A DNA stretch of 64,000 bases from Polaribacter sp. Lineage in GTDB: Bacteria; Bacteroidota; Bacteroidia; Flavobacteriales; Flavobacteriaceae. The stretch is taken from positions 1-64,000 of the forward strand of contig NZ_JAHEHX010000021.1 in assembly GCF_024639685.1 (NCBI RefSeq), in the 5' to 3' direction. Of this stretch, positions 17,368-26,451 are shown one piece after another. Position numbers and translations under genes: made by a program. The notes under the pieces were generated by a model, which was given only the letters and a program-made list of their open reading frames with translations, was not told the origin of the DNA and made no database searches. How positions within the stretch are numbered: the stretch's first letter is position 1; each line of letters begins with the position of its first letter.

Positions 17368-20223
17368 TTATTTATTTAAATACATTTTACGTCTTGCATA
17401 TAAATCGTAAAATTCATCGTCTTTTAAACTATCTATAAATAATATACTTTCTCCTGTAGATTTCATCTCTGGGCCTAGCTTTTTATTTACGTTTGGAAAC
17501 TTGTTAAATGAGAATACTGGTTGCTTTATAGCAAAACCAACTAACTGCGGGTTAAAATCGAAATCGGTTACCTTCTTTTCACCTAACATTACTTTTGTAG
17601 CATAGTTTACATAAGGTTCTTTATATGCTTTTGCTATAAAAGGAACAGTTCTAGATGCTCTTGGGTTTGCCTCAATAATATAAACTATATCATTTTTAAT
17701 AGCAAACTGAATATTTATTAAACCAACTGTTTTTAAAGCTCTTGCAATTGTATGCGTATGATCTTTAATTTGTTGCATTACAAATTCGCCCAAATTAAAT
17801 GCTGGTAAAGTTGCATTAGAATCACCTGAATGTATTCCACAAGGTTCTATGTGCTCCATAATCCCTATGATATATACATTACCATCTGCATCACAAATTG
17901 CATCAGCTTCAGCCTCTATTGCTCCATCTAAATAATGATCTAGTAATAATTTATTACCTGGCATTCTACCTAATAAATCAACAACATGCTCTACAAGTTC
18001 TTCTTTATTGATAACAATTTTCATTCCCTGACCACCTAATACATAAGAAGGTCTTACTAATATTGGAAAGTTTAATTGATCTGCTAAAGTTAATGCCTCA
18101 TCTGCAGTTTCTGCAATACCAAACTCTGGATAAGGAATGTTATTTTCTTTTAACATTGATGAGAATCTACCTCTATCTTCTGCAATATCTAATGCTTCAA
18201 AAGAAGTACCAATAATCTTAATTCCGTATTTAGTAAGTTTCTCTGCTAATTTTAAAGCAGTTTGTCCTCCTAATTGTACAATTACTCCTTCTGGTTTTTC
18301 ATGACGAATAATATCATAAATATGCTCCCAGAAAACTGGTTCGAAGTATAATTTATCTGCTGTATCAAAATCTGTTGAAACAGTTTCTGGATTACAGTTA
18401 ATCATTATAGTTTCATAACCACACTCTGAAGCTGCTAAAACTCCATGCACACAACAATAATCAAACTCAATTCCTTGACCAATTCTATTTGGTCCAGAAC
18501 CTAAAACAATTACTTTTTTTCTATCTGAAACAATACTTTCGTTTGCAATGGTAATTTCTCCATCTGCAGTTTCTATTTCATTTTCGAAAGTTGAATAATA
18601 ATAAGGTGTTTTCGCAGTAAATTCTGCAGCACAAGTATCTACTAACTTATAAACTCTTTGAATTTTAAGTTCTTCTCTCTTACTATACACCTCACTTTCT
18701 AAACAATCTAGCATATGTGCTATTTGTCTATCTCCATATCCTTTTTGTTTTGCCTCTAACAATAAATCTCTTTCTATTGTGTCAATAGTAAAGGTTGATA
18801 TTTCTTTTTGTAATTGAAATAACTCTTCATATTGTTTTAGATACCACATATCTATTTTAGTGATATCGTAAATTTTACTTAGAGGAATTCCCATTGCAAT
18901 TGCATCATAAATTGCAAAAACTCTATCCCAGCTTGCGTTGGTTAATTTTTCTATAATTTGGTTGTAGTTGGTATATCCTTTACCATCTGCTCCTAAACCA
19001 TTTCTTTTTATTTCTAAAGATTGAGTGGCTTTGTGCAGCGCTTCTTGAAAAGAACGTCCAATACCCATCACTTCACCTACAGCTTTCATTTGTAAACCTA
19101 AAGTTCTATCTGAACCTTCAAATTTATCAAAGTTCCAACGTGGAATTTTTACAATAACATAGTCTAATGTTGGCTCAAATAAAGCAGATGTAGATTTAGT
19201 AATTCCGTTTTCCAATTCATCTAAAGTATAACCAATGGCTAATTTTGTAGCCACTTTTGCAATAGGATAACCTGTTGCCTTAGAAGCTAAAGCTGATGAA
19301 CGAGAAACTCTTGGATTAATTTCAATAGCAATAATTTCTTCTTTTTCGTCTGGAGAAACTGCAAACTGCACATTACATCCACCTTCAAAATCACCTATAG
19401 AACGCATCATATGTATAGCCATATCACGCATTTTTTGATAGGTTTTGTCTGATAAAGTCATTGCAGGAGCTACTGTAATCGAATCTCCTGTATGAATACC
19501 CATAGGATCCATGTTTTCGATAGAACAAATAATAACAACGTTATCATTTTTATCTCTTAACAACTCTAATTCATATTCTTTCCAACCCATCATGGCTTTG
19601 TCAATCATCACCTCATGAATTGGTGATGCTTCTAAACCTCTACTTAATAATTCGTCAAAATCTTCTGGCTCATATACAATTGATGCACCTGCACCTCCTA
19701 AAGTATATGAAGAACGAATTACTAATGGAAAACCAAAACGTTGTGCAATTTCTTTACCTTTTAAGAAAGAAGTCGCTGTTTCTTGAGGGGCCATTGCAAC
19801 CCCAATTTTACCCATTAATTCTCTAAACTGTTCTCTATCTTCTGTAACATTAATGGCGTTAATATCTACACCAATCATTTTTACATTAAAATCTGCCCAA
19901 ATACCTTTATCGTCTGCTTCAATACAAAGATTTAATGCAGTTTGACCACCCATTGTTGGTAAAACAGCATCAATTTGTGGGTGTTCCTTTAATATTTGAA
20001 TAATAGATTTAGTTGTTAAAGGCAATAAGTATACATGGTCTGCCATAGATGGATCTGTCATGATAGTTGCAGGATTCGAATTAATTAAGATAGTTTCGAT
20101 ACCATCTTCTCTTAAAGAACGTAGAGATTGTGAACCAGAATAATCGAATTCACAAGCTTGTCCAATAACAATAGGTCCAGATCCAATAATTAAAATTGAT
20201 TTGAGGTCATTTCTTTTTGGCAT
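17368..20223 (-). CDS. carB: Carbamoyl-phosphate synthase large subunit, lacking the C-terminal regulatory domain
   Basis: Makes carbamoyl phosphate for pyrimidine and arginine synthesis with the glutaminase CarA (not in this window). 951 residues with the two duplicated ATP-grasp halves: IIGSGPIVIGQACEFDYSG near residue 12 and VLGSGPNRIGQGIEFDYCC near 560, each followed by MGGQTALN or LGGQTALK. Enterobacterial CarB has about 1,073 residues; this one stops soon after GPEMKSTGE, so the MGS-like domain that binds UMP, IMP and ornithine is missing. Flavobacterial CarBs of this length are usual as far as I recall, so it is not a broken gene. A TATTTTTG box lies about 30 bp upstream. Confidence 0.97.
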   Translation of the reverse strand: MPKRNDLKSILIIGSGPIVIGQACEFDYSGSQSLRSLREDGIETILINSNPATIMTDPSMADHVYLLPLTTKSIIQILKEHPQIDAVLPTMGGQTALNLCIEADDKGIWADFNVKMIGVDINAINVTEDREQFRELMGKIGVAMAPQETATSFLKGKEIAQRFGFPLVIRSSYTLGGAGASIVYEPEDFDELLSRGLEASPIHEVMIDKAMMGWKEYELELLRDKNDNVVIICSIENMDPMGIHTGDSITVAPAMTLSDKTYQKMRDMAIHMMRSIGDFEGGCNVQFAVSPDEKEEIIAIEINPRVSRSSALASKATGYPIAKVATKLAIGYTLDELENGITKSTSALFEPTLDYVIVKIPRWNFDKFEGSDRTLGLQMKAVGEVMGIGRSFQEALHKATQSLEIKRNGLGADGKGYTNYNQIIEKLTNASWDRVFAIYDAIAMGIPLSKIYDITKIDMWYLKQYEELFQLQKEISTFTIDTIERDLLLEAKQKGYGDRQIAHMLDCLESEVYSKREELKIQRVYKLVDTCAAEFTAKTPYYYSTFENEIETADGEITIANESIVSDRKKVIVLGSGPNRIGQGIEFDYCCVHGVLAASECGYETIMINCNPETVSTDFDTADKLYFEPVFWEHIYDIIRHEKPEGVIVQLGGQTALKLAEKLTKYGIKIIGTSFEALDIAEDRGRFSSMLKENNIPYPEFGIAETADEALTLADQLNFPILVRPSYVLGGQGMKIVINKEELVEHVVDLLGRMPGNKLLLDHYLDGAIEAEADAICDADGNVYIIGIMEHIEPCGIHSGDSNATLPAFNLGEFVMQQIKDHTHTIARALKTVGLINIQFAIKNDIVYIIEANPRASRTVPFIAKAYKEPYVNYATKVMLGEKKVTDFDFNPQLVGFAIKQPVFSFNKFPNVNKKLGPEMKSTGESILFIDSLKDDEFYDLYARRKMYLNK

Positions 20224-20250
20224 GGTAAGTAGTTGTATTTATAAGTTTTA

Positions 20251-20281
20251 CAAAAATAGTTAGGGTTTAGATATAAAAAAA
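20251..20281 (-). promoter_or_regulatory. Possible carB promoter (TTTT-N19-TATTTTTG)
   Basis: TATTTTTG (20251-20258, minus strand) fits TAnnTTTG; the upstream element TTTT (20278-20281) falls in the T-run of the rpmH terminator. The leader to the carB ATG would be only about 20 nt. Confidence 0.45.
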
Positions 20282-20306
20282 GGTGTTACTTAAAAAAGTA
20301 ACACCT
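20274..20306 (-). terminator. Intrinsic terminator after rpmH
   Basis: AGGTGTTACT and AGTAACACCT form a 10-bp stem; on the minus strand it is followed by seven T. It lies 24 bp beyond the rpmH stop. Confidence 0.9.
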
Positions 20307-20330
20307 AATATATTAACAATTGTTAATCAT

Positions 20331-20492
20331 TTATCTTTTTGGTCTTGCTTCAGATGAAACAGATAATTTCTTTCTTCCTTTAGCTCTTCTACGTGCTAAA
20401 ACCTTTCTACCATTAGCAGAAGCCATTCTTTCCATGAAACCGTGTTTGTTTCTTCTCTTTCTCTTTGATGGTTGATACGTTCTTTTTGGCAT
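20331..20492 (-). CDS. rpmH: Large ribosomal subunit protein bL34
   Basis: A 53-residue, highly basic ribosomal protein beginning [19 protein letters not shown] and continuing with [21 protein letters not shown], the nearly invariant bL34 sequence. The C-terminus ([13 protein letters not shown]) is slightly longer than in E. coli, as in other Bacteroidota. It has its own exact consensus promoter and a strong terminator, so it forms a single-gene unit. It is not next to dnaA here, unlike in many proteobacteria. Confidence 0.98.
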   Translation of the reverse strand: MPKRTYQPSKRKRRNKHGFMERMASANGRKVLARRRAKGRKKLSVSSEARPKR

Positions 20493-20565
20493 TATCTGTA
20501 TTTTTAAAAATCTTCTTAATTATTTTCTTTTCGCTATAAGATTATCACATTATTAAAAGCGTGTG

Positions 20566-20596
20566 CAAATATACAACTGTTTTTATTTTTGACAAA
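20566..20596 (-). promoter_or_regulatory. Consensus promoter of rpmH (TTTG-N19-TATATTTG)
   Basis: On the minus strand TTTG (20593-20596) and TATATTTG (20566-20573) are exact matches to the Bacteroidota -33/-7 elements with a 19-nt spacer. The leader to the rpmH ATG would be about 65-70 nt. Confidence 0.85.
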
Positions 20597-20619
20597 TACT
20601 ATTTGAAAAAAATAAAAAA

Positions 20620-21282
20620 TTATTTAATCCTTCTTAAAATACTTTTAAAACACTTCTTTATTAGCTGTTTTTCACTCTGATGAGTTGCTATTCTAACATC
20701 ATCTTCAAAAGAATTAGTTTCAAAATTAAAATCTAAATCGTCATAAACAGCACTTTTACAACTAATTTCTAAAGCTGTAGTATTGTTTTTAACATCTATT
20801 ATCTTAAAAAACACCACAGAACCTGCTAAAAAATTACTTCTATATTTTAAATGTCTGTATTGACCTAGGTTAGAGTTATTAATTTCATTAGCACTTAAAA
20901 TTTTAGTTAATACAACATAATCTAAATCTGTTTTCTGTTGAAATAACGCTTTATATTCTTTTGGCAAGTTATAGTCTAAAATGTAAGGAACTATCATTCT
21001 ACCTAACGAATCTTTATAATTTGATTTATCATAAATTTCTTGCGATAATTCATCTTTAAAAAAATCGACTAAATGTTGGTTATAAAAATCATTTCTTCTT
21101 GCAAAATGAGATTTTTGAGTAGTATTAATTAAATATTTTACATTAGGATTTTTATCTAACTGAGAGGTAAACCAAAGATCTTCTATCATAAAGCTTGCTG
21201 GTTTGCGATCAACGTATTTGGGAAATAATATAGTACAACCGCTAAACAATAAAATTACGCCACAAAATAGTATTTTTCTCAT
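20620..21282 (-). CDS. Lipoprotein of unknown function
   Basis: 220 residues. A lipoprotein signal peptide is clear: MRKILFCGVILLFSGC, with the lipobox Cys at residue 16. I recognise no domain in the rest. It contains a central segment TDLDYVVLTKILSANEI and a C-terminal KQLIKKCFKSILRRI helix; such patterns occur in lipoproteins that bind or sort envelope material, but no function is claimed. It is divergent from pyrG, with start codons 106 bp apart, and probably monocistronic. Confidence 0.85.
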   Translation of the reverse strand: MRKILFCGVILLFSGCTILFPKYVDRKPASFMIEDLWFTSQLDKNPNVKYLINTTQKSHFARRNDFYNQHLVDFFKDELSQEIYDKSNYKDSLGRMIVPYILDYNLPKEYKALFQQKTDLDYVVLTKILSANEINNSNLGQYRHLKYRSNFLAGSVVFFKIIDVKNNTTALEISCKSAVYDDLDFNFETNSFEDDVRIATHQSEKQLIKKCFKSILRRIK

Positions 21283-21339
21283 GCTTTTAAATCATCAAAA
21301 GTTATTCCAAAAATAATTTTACAATAATGCGTGTTTTTA

Positions 21340-21370
21340 TTTGAGATAAAAAACAGAGTTAGTACTTTTG
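21340..21370 (+). promoter_or_regulatory. Consensus promoter of pyrG (TTTG-N19-TACTTTTG)
   Basis: TTTG (21340-21343) and TACTTTTG (21363-21370) match both Bacteroidota elements with a 19-nt spacer. The leader would be about 12 nt, which rules out any longer N-terminus that begins inside the -7 box. Confidence 0.85.
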
Positions 21371-21388
21371 CGCAAACCTAAAAGAACC

Positions 21389-23002
21389 ATGCACAATACT
21401 AAATACGTTTTTGTAACAGGAGGCGTAACTTCATCACTCGGAAAAGGAATTATAGCAGCATCATTAGCAAAACTCTTACAAGAAAGAGGTTTTTCTGTAA
21501 CGATTCAAAAATTAGATCCATATATTAACATAGATCCAGGAACCTTGAATCCATACGAACATGGAGAGTGTTATGTTACTGACGATGGTGCAGAAACTGA
21601 CTTAGATTTAGGGCATTATGAGCGTTATTTAAACATTCCAACATCTCAAGCGAATAATGTTACTACAGGTAGAATTTATCAATCTGTAATCGATAAAGAA
21701 CGTAAAGGGGAGTTCTTAGGAAAAACTGTACAAGTAATACCACATATTACTGATGAAATAAAACGCAGAATTCAACTTTTAGGTGAAACAGGTGAATATG
21801 ACATTGTTATAACAGAAATTGGAGGAACTGTAGGTGATATTGAATCTTTACCTTATGTAGAATCTGTAAGACAAATGCTTTGGGAAAAAGGGGAAGAAAA
21901 TGCTATTGTTATTCATTTAACGTTAGTACCATTTTTAGCAGCAGCTGGTGAACTAAAAACAAAACCCACACAGCATTCTGTAAAGATGTTAATGCAAAGT
22001 GGTGTTAGTCCTGGTATTTTAGTCTGTAGAACTGAACATGAAATTTCTGATGATATTAAACGAAAATTAGCTTTATTCTGTAATGTTAAAAAAGAAGACG
22101 TTATACAATCAATAGATGCAGAAACCATTTATGATGTACCTAATTTAATGCTAGATCAAGGTTTAGATGAAGTTGTATTAAAGAAACTTAAATTAGAATC
22201 TAAACAAAAGCCTGAGTTAAAGACTTGGAATAATTTTTTACAAAAACATAAAAACCCAAAATCTGAAGTAGAAATAGGTTTAATTGGAAAATATATAGAG
22301 TTACAAGATTCATATAAATCTATTACAGAAGCGTTTATTCATGCAGGTTCTTCTAACGAAACTAAAGTAAAAGTTAGATGGATTCATTCTGAGAGTTTAT
22401 CACCTAAATCTGTAGAAAAGAAATTAGAAGGTTTAAACGGAATTTTAGTGGCACCTGGTTTTGGAGATCGAGGAATTGAAGGAAAAATAAAGGCAGTAAA
22501 ATACGCAAGAGAAAATAATATTCCATTTTTGGGAATATGTTTAGGAATGCAAATGTCTGTTATTGAGTTTTCAAGAAATGTTCTAAATCTAGAAGGAGCT
22601 AGCTCATCTGAAATGAATAAAAGGGCAAAACATCCTGTGATTAACTTAATGGAAAGTCAAGAAAATGTTACCAACAAAGGAGGTACAATGCGACTTGGAG
22701 CTTGGGACTGTAAACTAACCAAAGGATCTAAAGTGTATGATGCTTATAAATCTGAAAATATTAGTGAAAGACATAGACATAGATATGAATTTAATAACAA
22801 GTATTTATCACAAATAGAAAAGGCTGGTTTAAAAGCTACTGGAGTTAATCCTAAAACTGGATTGGTAGAAGTGGTAGAATTAGAAAATCATCCTTGGTTT
22901 GTAGGAGTTCAATATCACCCTGAATACAAAAGTACCGTTTTAAAACCTCATCCTTTATTTGTAGATTTTATTAAAGCCGCTTTAATAAAATCTAAAAAAT
23001 AG
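21389..23002 (+). CDS. pyrG: CTP synthase
   Basis: Aminates UTP to CTP using glutamine and ATP, the last step of pyrimidine nucleotide synthesis. 537 residues: the synthase domain begins KYVFVTGGVTSSLGKGI and includes the DPYINIDPGTLNP signature; the glutaminase domain has the nucleophile in FLGICLGMQ (near residue 385) and the His-Glu pair in VQYHPEYKS near the end. I start it at the ATG at 21389, since an in-frame TTG at 21368 overlaps the promoter box. yidC follows after 150 bp. Confidence 0.97.
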   Translation: MHNTKYVFVTGGVTSSLGKGIIAASLAKLLQERGFSVTIQKLDPYINIDPGTLNPYEHGECYVTDDGAETDLDLGHYERYLNIPTSQANNVTTGRIYQSVIDKERKGEFLGKTVQVIPHITDEIKRRIQLLGETGEYDIVITEIGGTVGDIESLPYVESVRQMLWEKGEENAIVIHLTLVPFLAAAGELKTKPTQHSVKMLMQSGVSPGILVCRTEHEISDDIKRKLALFCNVKKEDVIQSIDAETIYDVPNLMLDQGLDEVVLKKLKLESKQKPELKTWNNFLQKHKNPKSEVEIGLIGKYIELQDSYKSITEAFIHAGSSNETKVKVRWIHSESLSPKSVEKKLEGLNGILVAPGFGDRGIEGKIKAVKYARENNIPFLGICLGMQMSVIEFSRNVLNLEGASSSEMNKRAKHPVINLMESQENVTNKGGTMRLGAWDCKLTKGSKVYDAYKSENISERHRHRYEFNNKYLSQIEKAGLKATGVNPKTGLVEVVELENHPWFVGVQYHPEYKSTVLKPHPLFVDFIKAALIKSKK

Positions 23003-23087
23003 TCTTCTAAAATATGGAACACTAATTGAACTATTAAAAAGTAAATTAATTTAAAGTAGAAAATAAATCAAAAATCTGCTTTTTAAC

Positions 23088-23095
23088 TACATTTG
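23088..23095 (+). promoter_or_regulatory. Possible -7 box of yidC (TACATTTG)
   Basis: TACATTTG fits TAnnTTTG and ends 57 nt before the chosen yidC start; there is no TTTG at the 19-nt position. Confidence 0.4.
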
Positions 23096-23152
23096 TCGCA
23101 TATAGTTTTTAAAAAAACTAATAAAAGTGACAAACTGACATTATTAAAGAAC

Positions 23153-25030
23153 ATGGAACAAAAAAAATTCGATTACAATTCTTTTATAGGAATGATTCTT
23201 TTAGCAGGAATAATGCTATGGTACTTTAACACGAACAAACCCGAAGATCTAGAAAATAAAGAAAGTACAGAAGTTCTTGAAACCACTGTAAATACAACAA
23301 AAGAAAACACTAAAGAAATTGCAGCTCCTGTTTTTCAAAACGATTCTTTAAAACAAATTGCACTTCAAAATAAATTAGGTGCATTTGCACAAAGTGCTAT
23401 TAATGGTGCTGAAGGAACAACTGTTTTAGAAAACAATCTAGTTCGATTAACTATTGATAATAAAGGTGGACAAATTATAAAGGCTTTATTAAAAAATTAT
23501 AAAACATATGATTCACTTCCTTTATATATGATAAAGGACAATAACGCCTCTTTCAATATTAATTTTGGAACAACAGACAATAGAATTTTAAATACTAAAG
23601 ATTTATTTTTTGACCCTACTTTAACAAAAAGTGGGGAAAACCAAATATTATCTATGAAGCTAAAAGTTTCTGATAGCCAGTATTTAGAGTATAGATATGA
23701 AATTAAACCAAAGAAATATTTTGTTGACTTTTCTATACGATCTCAGGGTCTCGATGGGGTGTTTAATTCATCTAACCCAATAAACTTAGATTGGACACTT
23801 AATGGTTACAGACATGAAAAAAGTTTAAAAACAGAAAACTCGATGTATTCTTACTATTATTACAAGAGTAATGATGAAGTAGAATACTTGAATGCTGGAA
23901 ATACAGAGATTGCAAATGATATTGACTGGGTTGCATTTAAGCAACACTTTTTCATGTCTAACCTGTTAACTGACAAACCTTTTAACAACGCAACTGTTAC
24001 CTCTACAGACTTAGTAGAAGATGAAAAAACTGACACTGTCTTTACAAAAAAGTACGAGCTAAAAACACCTTTAGATTTAATTGGCGGTGAACTAAATTAT
24101 AATATGAAATGGTTTTATGGACCAAGTGATTATAAATTATTAAAAAAATATGAAGGAACTGACTTAGATGAAACTGCAGATTTGGGTTGGGGAATCTTTG
24201 GATTCTTAAATAGAACCGTTTTTTACCGAGTATTTAACTTCTTAGAAGGGTTTCTGGGTAACTATGGGTTAATTATAATACTAATGACTATTGTAGTCCG
24301 TATTTTAATGTCTCCACTTGTATATAAATCATATTTATCTAGTGCTAAAATGAAAGTAATTCGTCCTGAATTACAAGAATTGAATAAAAAATATCCTGGA
24401 AAAGAAAACGCAATGAAACGTCAGCAAGAAACAATGGCCATTCAAAGAAAAGCAGGAGTTAATATGATGTCTGGTTGTATACCAGCATTGTTACAAATGC
24501 CTATTTTCTTTGCATTATTTAAGTTTTTCCCAACAAATATAGCGCTACGTCAAGAAAGCTTTTTGTGGGCACCTGACCTATCTTCTTATGATGTAATATA
24601 CAACTTACCGTTTGAAGTACCTTTATATGGAAATCATATAAGCTTGTTCCCTATATTGGCTTCAATTGCTATTTTCTTTTACATGAAAATGAATCAAAGT
24701 CAACAGGCAAATATGCAAGCTCCTCCCCAGGAAGGTATGCCAGATATGAGTAAAATGATGAAGTACATGATTTACTTCTCTCCAATAATGATGTTGTTTT
24801 TCTTTAATAACTACGCGAGTTCATTAAGTTTGTATTACTTTATTTCTAACTTATTGACCATTTCTATTATGTTAGTAATTAAGAACTATGTAATTGATGA
24901 AGATAAAATTCATGCTCAAATAGAAGAGAATAAAAAACTTCCTGAAAAAGCGAAAAGCAAATTTAGACAACGTATTGATGCTGCAATGAAACAAGCACAA
25001 GAACAGCAAGCAAAACAGCAAAAGAAATAA
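23153..25030 (+). CDS. yidC: Membrane protein insertase YidC
   Basis: Inserts and folds inner-membrane proteins, alone or with SecYEG. 625 residues: TM1 at about 11-27 (FIGMILLAGIMLWYF), a large periplasmic domain (about 60-345), then the conserved five-helix core from about 360 with GNYGLIIILMTIVVRILMSP, MSGCIPALLQMPIFFALF and the last helices SLYYFISNLLTI. The C-terminal tail is rich in Lys and Gln, as in other Bacteroidota. The ATG at 23153 is chosen because a TTG at 23093 lies within the promoter box and its extension lacks family similarity. Confidence 0.97.
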   Translation: MEQKKFDYNSFIGMILLAGIMLWYFNTNKPEDLENKESTEVLETTVNTTKENTKEIAAPVFQNDSLKQIALQNKLGAFAQSAINGAEGTTVLENNLVRLTIDNKGGQIIKALLKNYKTYDSLPLYMIKDNNASFNINFGTTDNRILNTKDLFFDPTLTKSGENQILSMKLKVSDSQYLEYRYEIKPKKYFVDFSIRSQGLDGVFNSSNPINLDWTLNGYRHEKSLKTENSMYSYYYYKSNDEVEYLNAGNTEIANDIDWVAFKQHFFMSNLLTDKPFNNATVTSTDLVEDEKTDTVFTKKYELKTPLDLIGGELNYNMKWFYGPSDYKLLKKYEGTDLDETADLGWGIFGFLNRTVFYRVFNFLEGFLGNYGLIIILMTIVVRILMSPLVYKSYLSSAKMKVIRPELQELNKKYPGKENAMKRQQETMAIQRKAGVNMMSGCIPALLQMPIFFALFKFFPTNIALRQESFLWAPDLSSYDVIYNLPFEVPLYGNHISLFPILASIAIFFYMKMNQSQQANMQAPPQEGMPDMSKMMKYMIYFSPIMMLFFFNNYASSLSLYYFISNLLTISIMLVIKNYVIDEDKIHAQIEENKKLPEKAKSKFRQRIDAAMKQAQEQQAKQQKK

Positions 25031-25057
25031 AATAAAACGTTTTCAAAAAAAACAATA

Positions 25058-25090
25058 AAAACCCAAAACTAAAGTAGTTTTGGGTTTTTT
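25058..25090 (+). terminator. Intrinsic terminator after yidC
   Basis: AAAACCCAAAACT and AGTTTTGGGTTTT form a long stem with a five-base loop, followed by T-rich sequence, 27 bp beyond the yidC stop. Confidence 0.88.
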
Positions 25091-25093
25091 ATT

Positions 25094-25101
25094 TACATTT
25101 G
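25094..25101 (+). promoter_or_regulatory. Possible -7 box (TACATTTG) directly before the small membrane protein
   Basis: TACATTTG ends 3 nt before the ATG at 25105, which would give a leaderless message. It lies just behind the yidC terminator. No TTTG at the expected -33 position. Confidence 0.35.
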
Positions 25102-25104
25102 ATT

Positions 25105-25254
25105 ATGGCTAAAAAAGTATATAATTTAATTCCATTATTTCTTTTAGGAATCTATTACTTTATAAAACCACACATAGACTTTAATTACGAAATCATCTAT
25201 TTTACGTTTGTCATATTGATAAGCGTTTATATTATAAGCAAAATAGTAAAATAA
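25105..25254 (+). CDS. Small two-helix membrane protein, unknown
   Basis: A 49-residue reading frame, MAKKVYNLIPLFLLGIYYF onward. It has two hydrophobic segments (residues 8-20 and 30-46) split by a short polar loop (KPHIDFNYE) and ends ISKIVK, a plausible helical hairpin. A TAnnTTTG box lies just before the ATG, and the frame fills the space between the yidC terminator and the convergent glycosyltransferase gene, ending 2 bp from it. I know no family; the codon use and positive-inside pattern make it a likely real gene, but it is short and unproven. Confidence 0.55.
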   Translation: MAKKVYNLIPLFLLGIYYFIKPHIDFNYEIIYFTFVILISVYIISKIVK

Positions 25255-25256
25255 AT

Positions 25257-26222
25257 TCAACTTTTAGCTACATAGAAAAAATAGGAGTTTAAAAAACCTA
25301 AACCATAGCCTAAAAATTGGGTTAGTGAAGTAAATATAGCTAAAAAACCAACTATAATTCCGTTTTTGAATATAGCTTCTAACAAGAGCGCTATAAAGTA
25401 TAAATAATAGAAACTAAACAAATATACATTACCAAATAATGCTAAAACTATACCTAAAGCTAAACCCAAAACAAATAGACTTGGAAACCAATAGGTAATT
25501 TTTGCTGTGGATGGAAATTTCTTATTTAGTATTGGTCTTGCAGTTCCAAAACCAAACGTTTGTTTGTAAAACTGTGGAATAGAACTTCTTCTTTTATGAT
25601 AAACAAAAGCCTTTTCTATTAATTGTGTTTTAAAACTATTATCCCACAATCTAAAAGTAAGTTCTATATCTTCTCCATTTTTCATTTTAGAGAAACCTTG
25701 CGTTTTTTCGAATGCAATTTTAGAAATTCCTAGATTAAAACTTCTTGGTTGAAACTTACCTAAAGCCTGTTTTTTGCCACGAATTCCACCAGTAGTTAAC
25801 AGAGAAGTCATAGAATAGTTAATAGCCTTTTGTAAATATGTAAAACTTTCATGAGCAGCATCTGGCCCACCAAAAGCATCTGTATAGTTTTCTGTTAATG
25901 CCTTTTTAACTTCTGATAAATAATGTTTAGGTAAAATTACATCTGAATCTAAAATGATAAAGTAATTACCAATAGCTTTTTGCATACCATAATTCCTGCT
26001 AGCACCTGCACCTGAATTTTCTTTAAAATGATAGGATACATTGCTAAGTTGAGAAGTATAACTTTCTACTATAGCTTTACAAGTTTGATTAGATCCATCT
26101 TCTATAACTAGAACTTCAAATTCGGCATCAAAATTTTGCGTTACTATACTTGCCAACAATTCGTCTATTTCTTTTGGACGATTGTATACTGGAATAATGA
26201 TAGAAAATTTGATATTCTGCAA
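25257..26222 (-). CDS. Family 2 glycosyltransferase, membrane-anchored
   Basis: 321 residues. The N-terminal GT-A domain has FSIIIPVYNRPKEIDELL at the start, VLVIEDGSNQ, the DxD-type motif ILDSDVILP (about residue 92) and NGEDIELTFRLW (about 180). Two to three membrane helices at 235-320 anchor it in the inner membrane. It should transfer a sugar to a lipid or polymer for the cell surface; donor and acceptor are unknown. It is separated from fabI by a 230-bp gap holding a terminator, so it has its own transcript. Confidence 0.92.
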   Translation of the reverse strand: MQNIKFSIIIPVYNRPKEIDELLASIVTQNFDAEFEVLVIEDGSNQTCKAIVESYTSQLSNVSYHFKENSGAGASRNYGMQKAIGNYFIILDSDVILPKHYLSEVKKALTENYTDAFGGPDAAHESFTYLQKAINYSMTSLLTTGGIRGKKQALGKFQPRSFNLGISKIAFEKTQGFSKMKNGEDIELTFRLWDNSFKTQLIEKAFVYHKRRSSIPQFYKQTFGFGTARPILNKKFPSTAKITYWFPSLFVLGLALGIVLALFGNVYLFSFYYLYFIALLLEAIFKNGIIVGFLAIFTSLTQFLGYGLGFLNSYFFYVAKS

Positions 26223-26259
26223 TGAAAATTAATTTTACTATTGTAGTTTTTGTAAAAAT

Positions 26260-26295
26260 ACAAAAAATGCAAACCTAAATTAGATTTGCATTTTA
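26260..26295 (-). terminator. Intrinsic terminator between fabI and the glycosyltransferase gene
   Basis: AAAATGCAAA and TTTGCATTTT form the stem; on the minus strand the T-run follows. It would end transcripts that pass fabI, and it lies just upstream of the glycosyltransferase start. Confidence 0.75.
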
Positions 26296-26386
26296 ATATT
26301 TTACTACAGCTGACAAAGAAGTTTAGTCCTTATTTAACTTTTTGACTTCGCGCAAGACAAGCAATTTGTTTAAACTCTTTTGAAGC

Positions 26387-26405
26387 CCCTGAAATAAATT
26401 CAGGG
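26387..26405. repeat. REP-like intergenic palindrome
   Basis: CCCTGAA-ATAAA-TTCAGGG, a 7-bp stem with a five-base loop, in the fabI to glycosyltransferase gap (26296-26451), which is less AT-rich than other gaps here. Palindromes built on CCTGAA/TTCAGG recur between genes in many flavobacteria; only one copy was noticed in this window, so its repeat status is inferred. Confidence 0.35.
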
Positions 26406-26451
26406 TTGATAAAATGCAAGTATTGAAAGTAGAAAATTGCTTCAGGTACTT

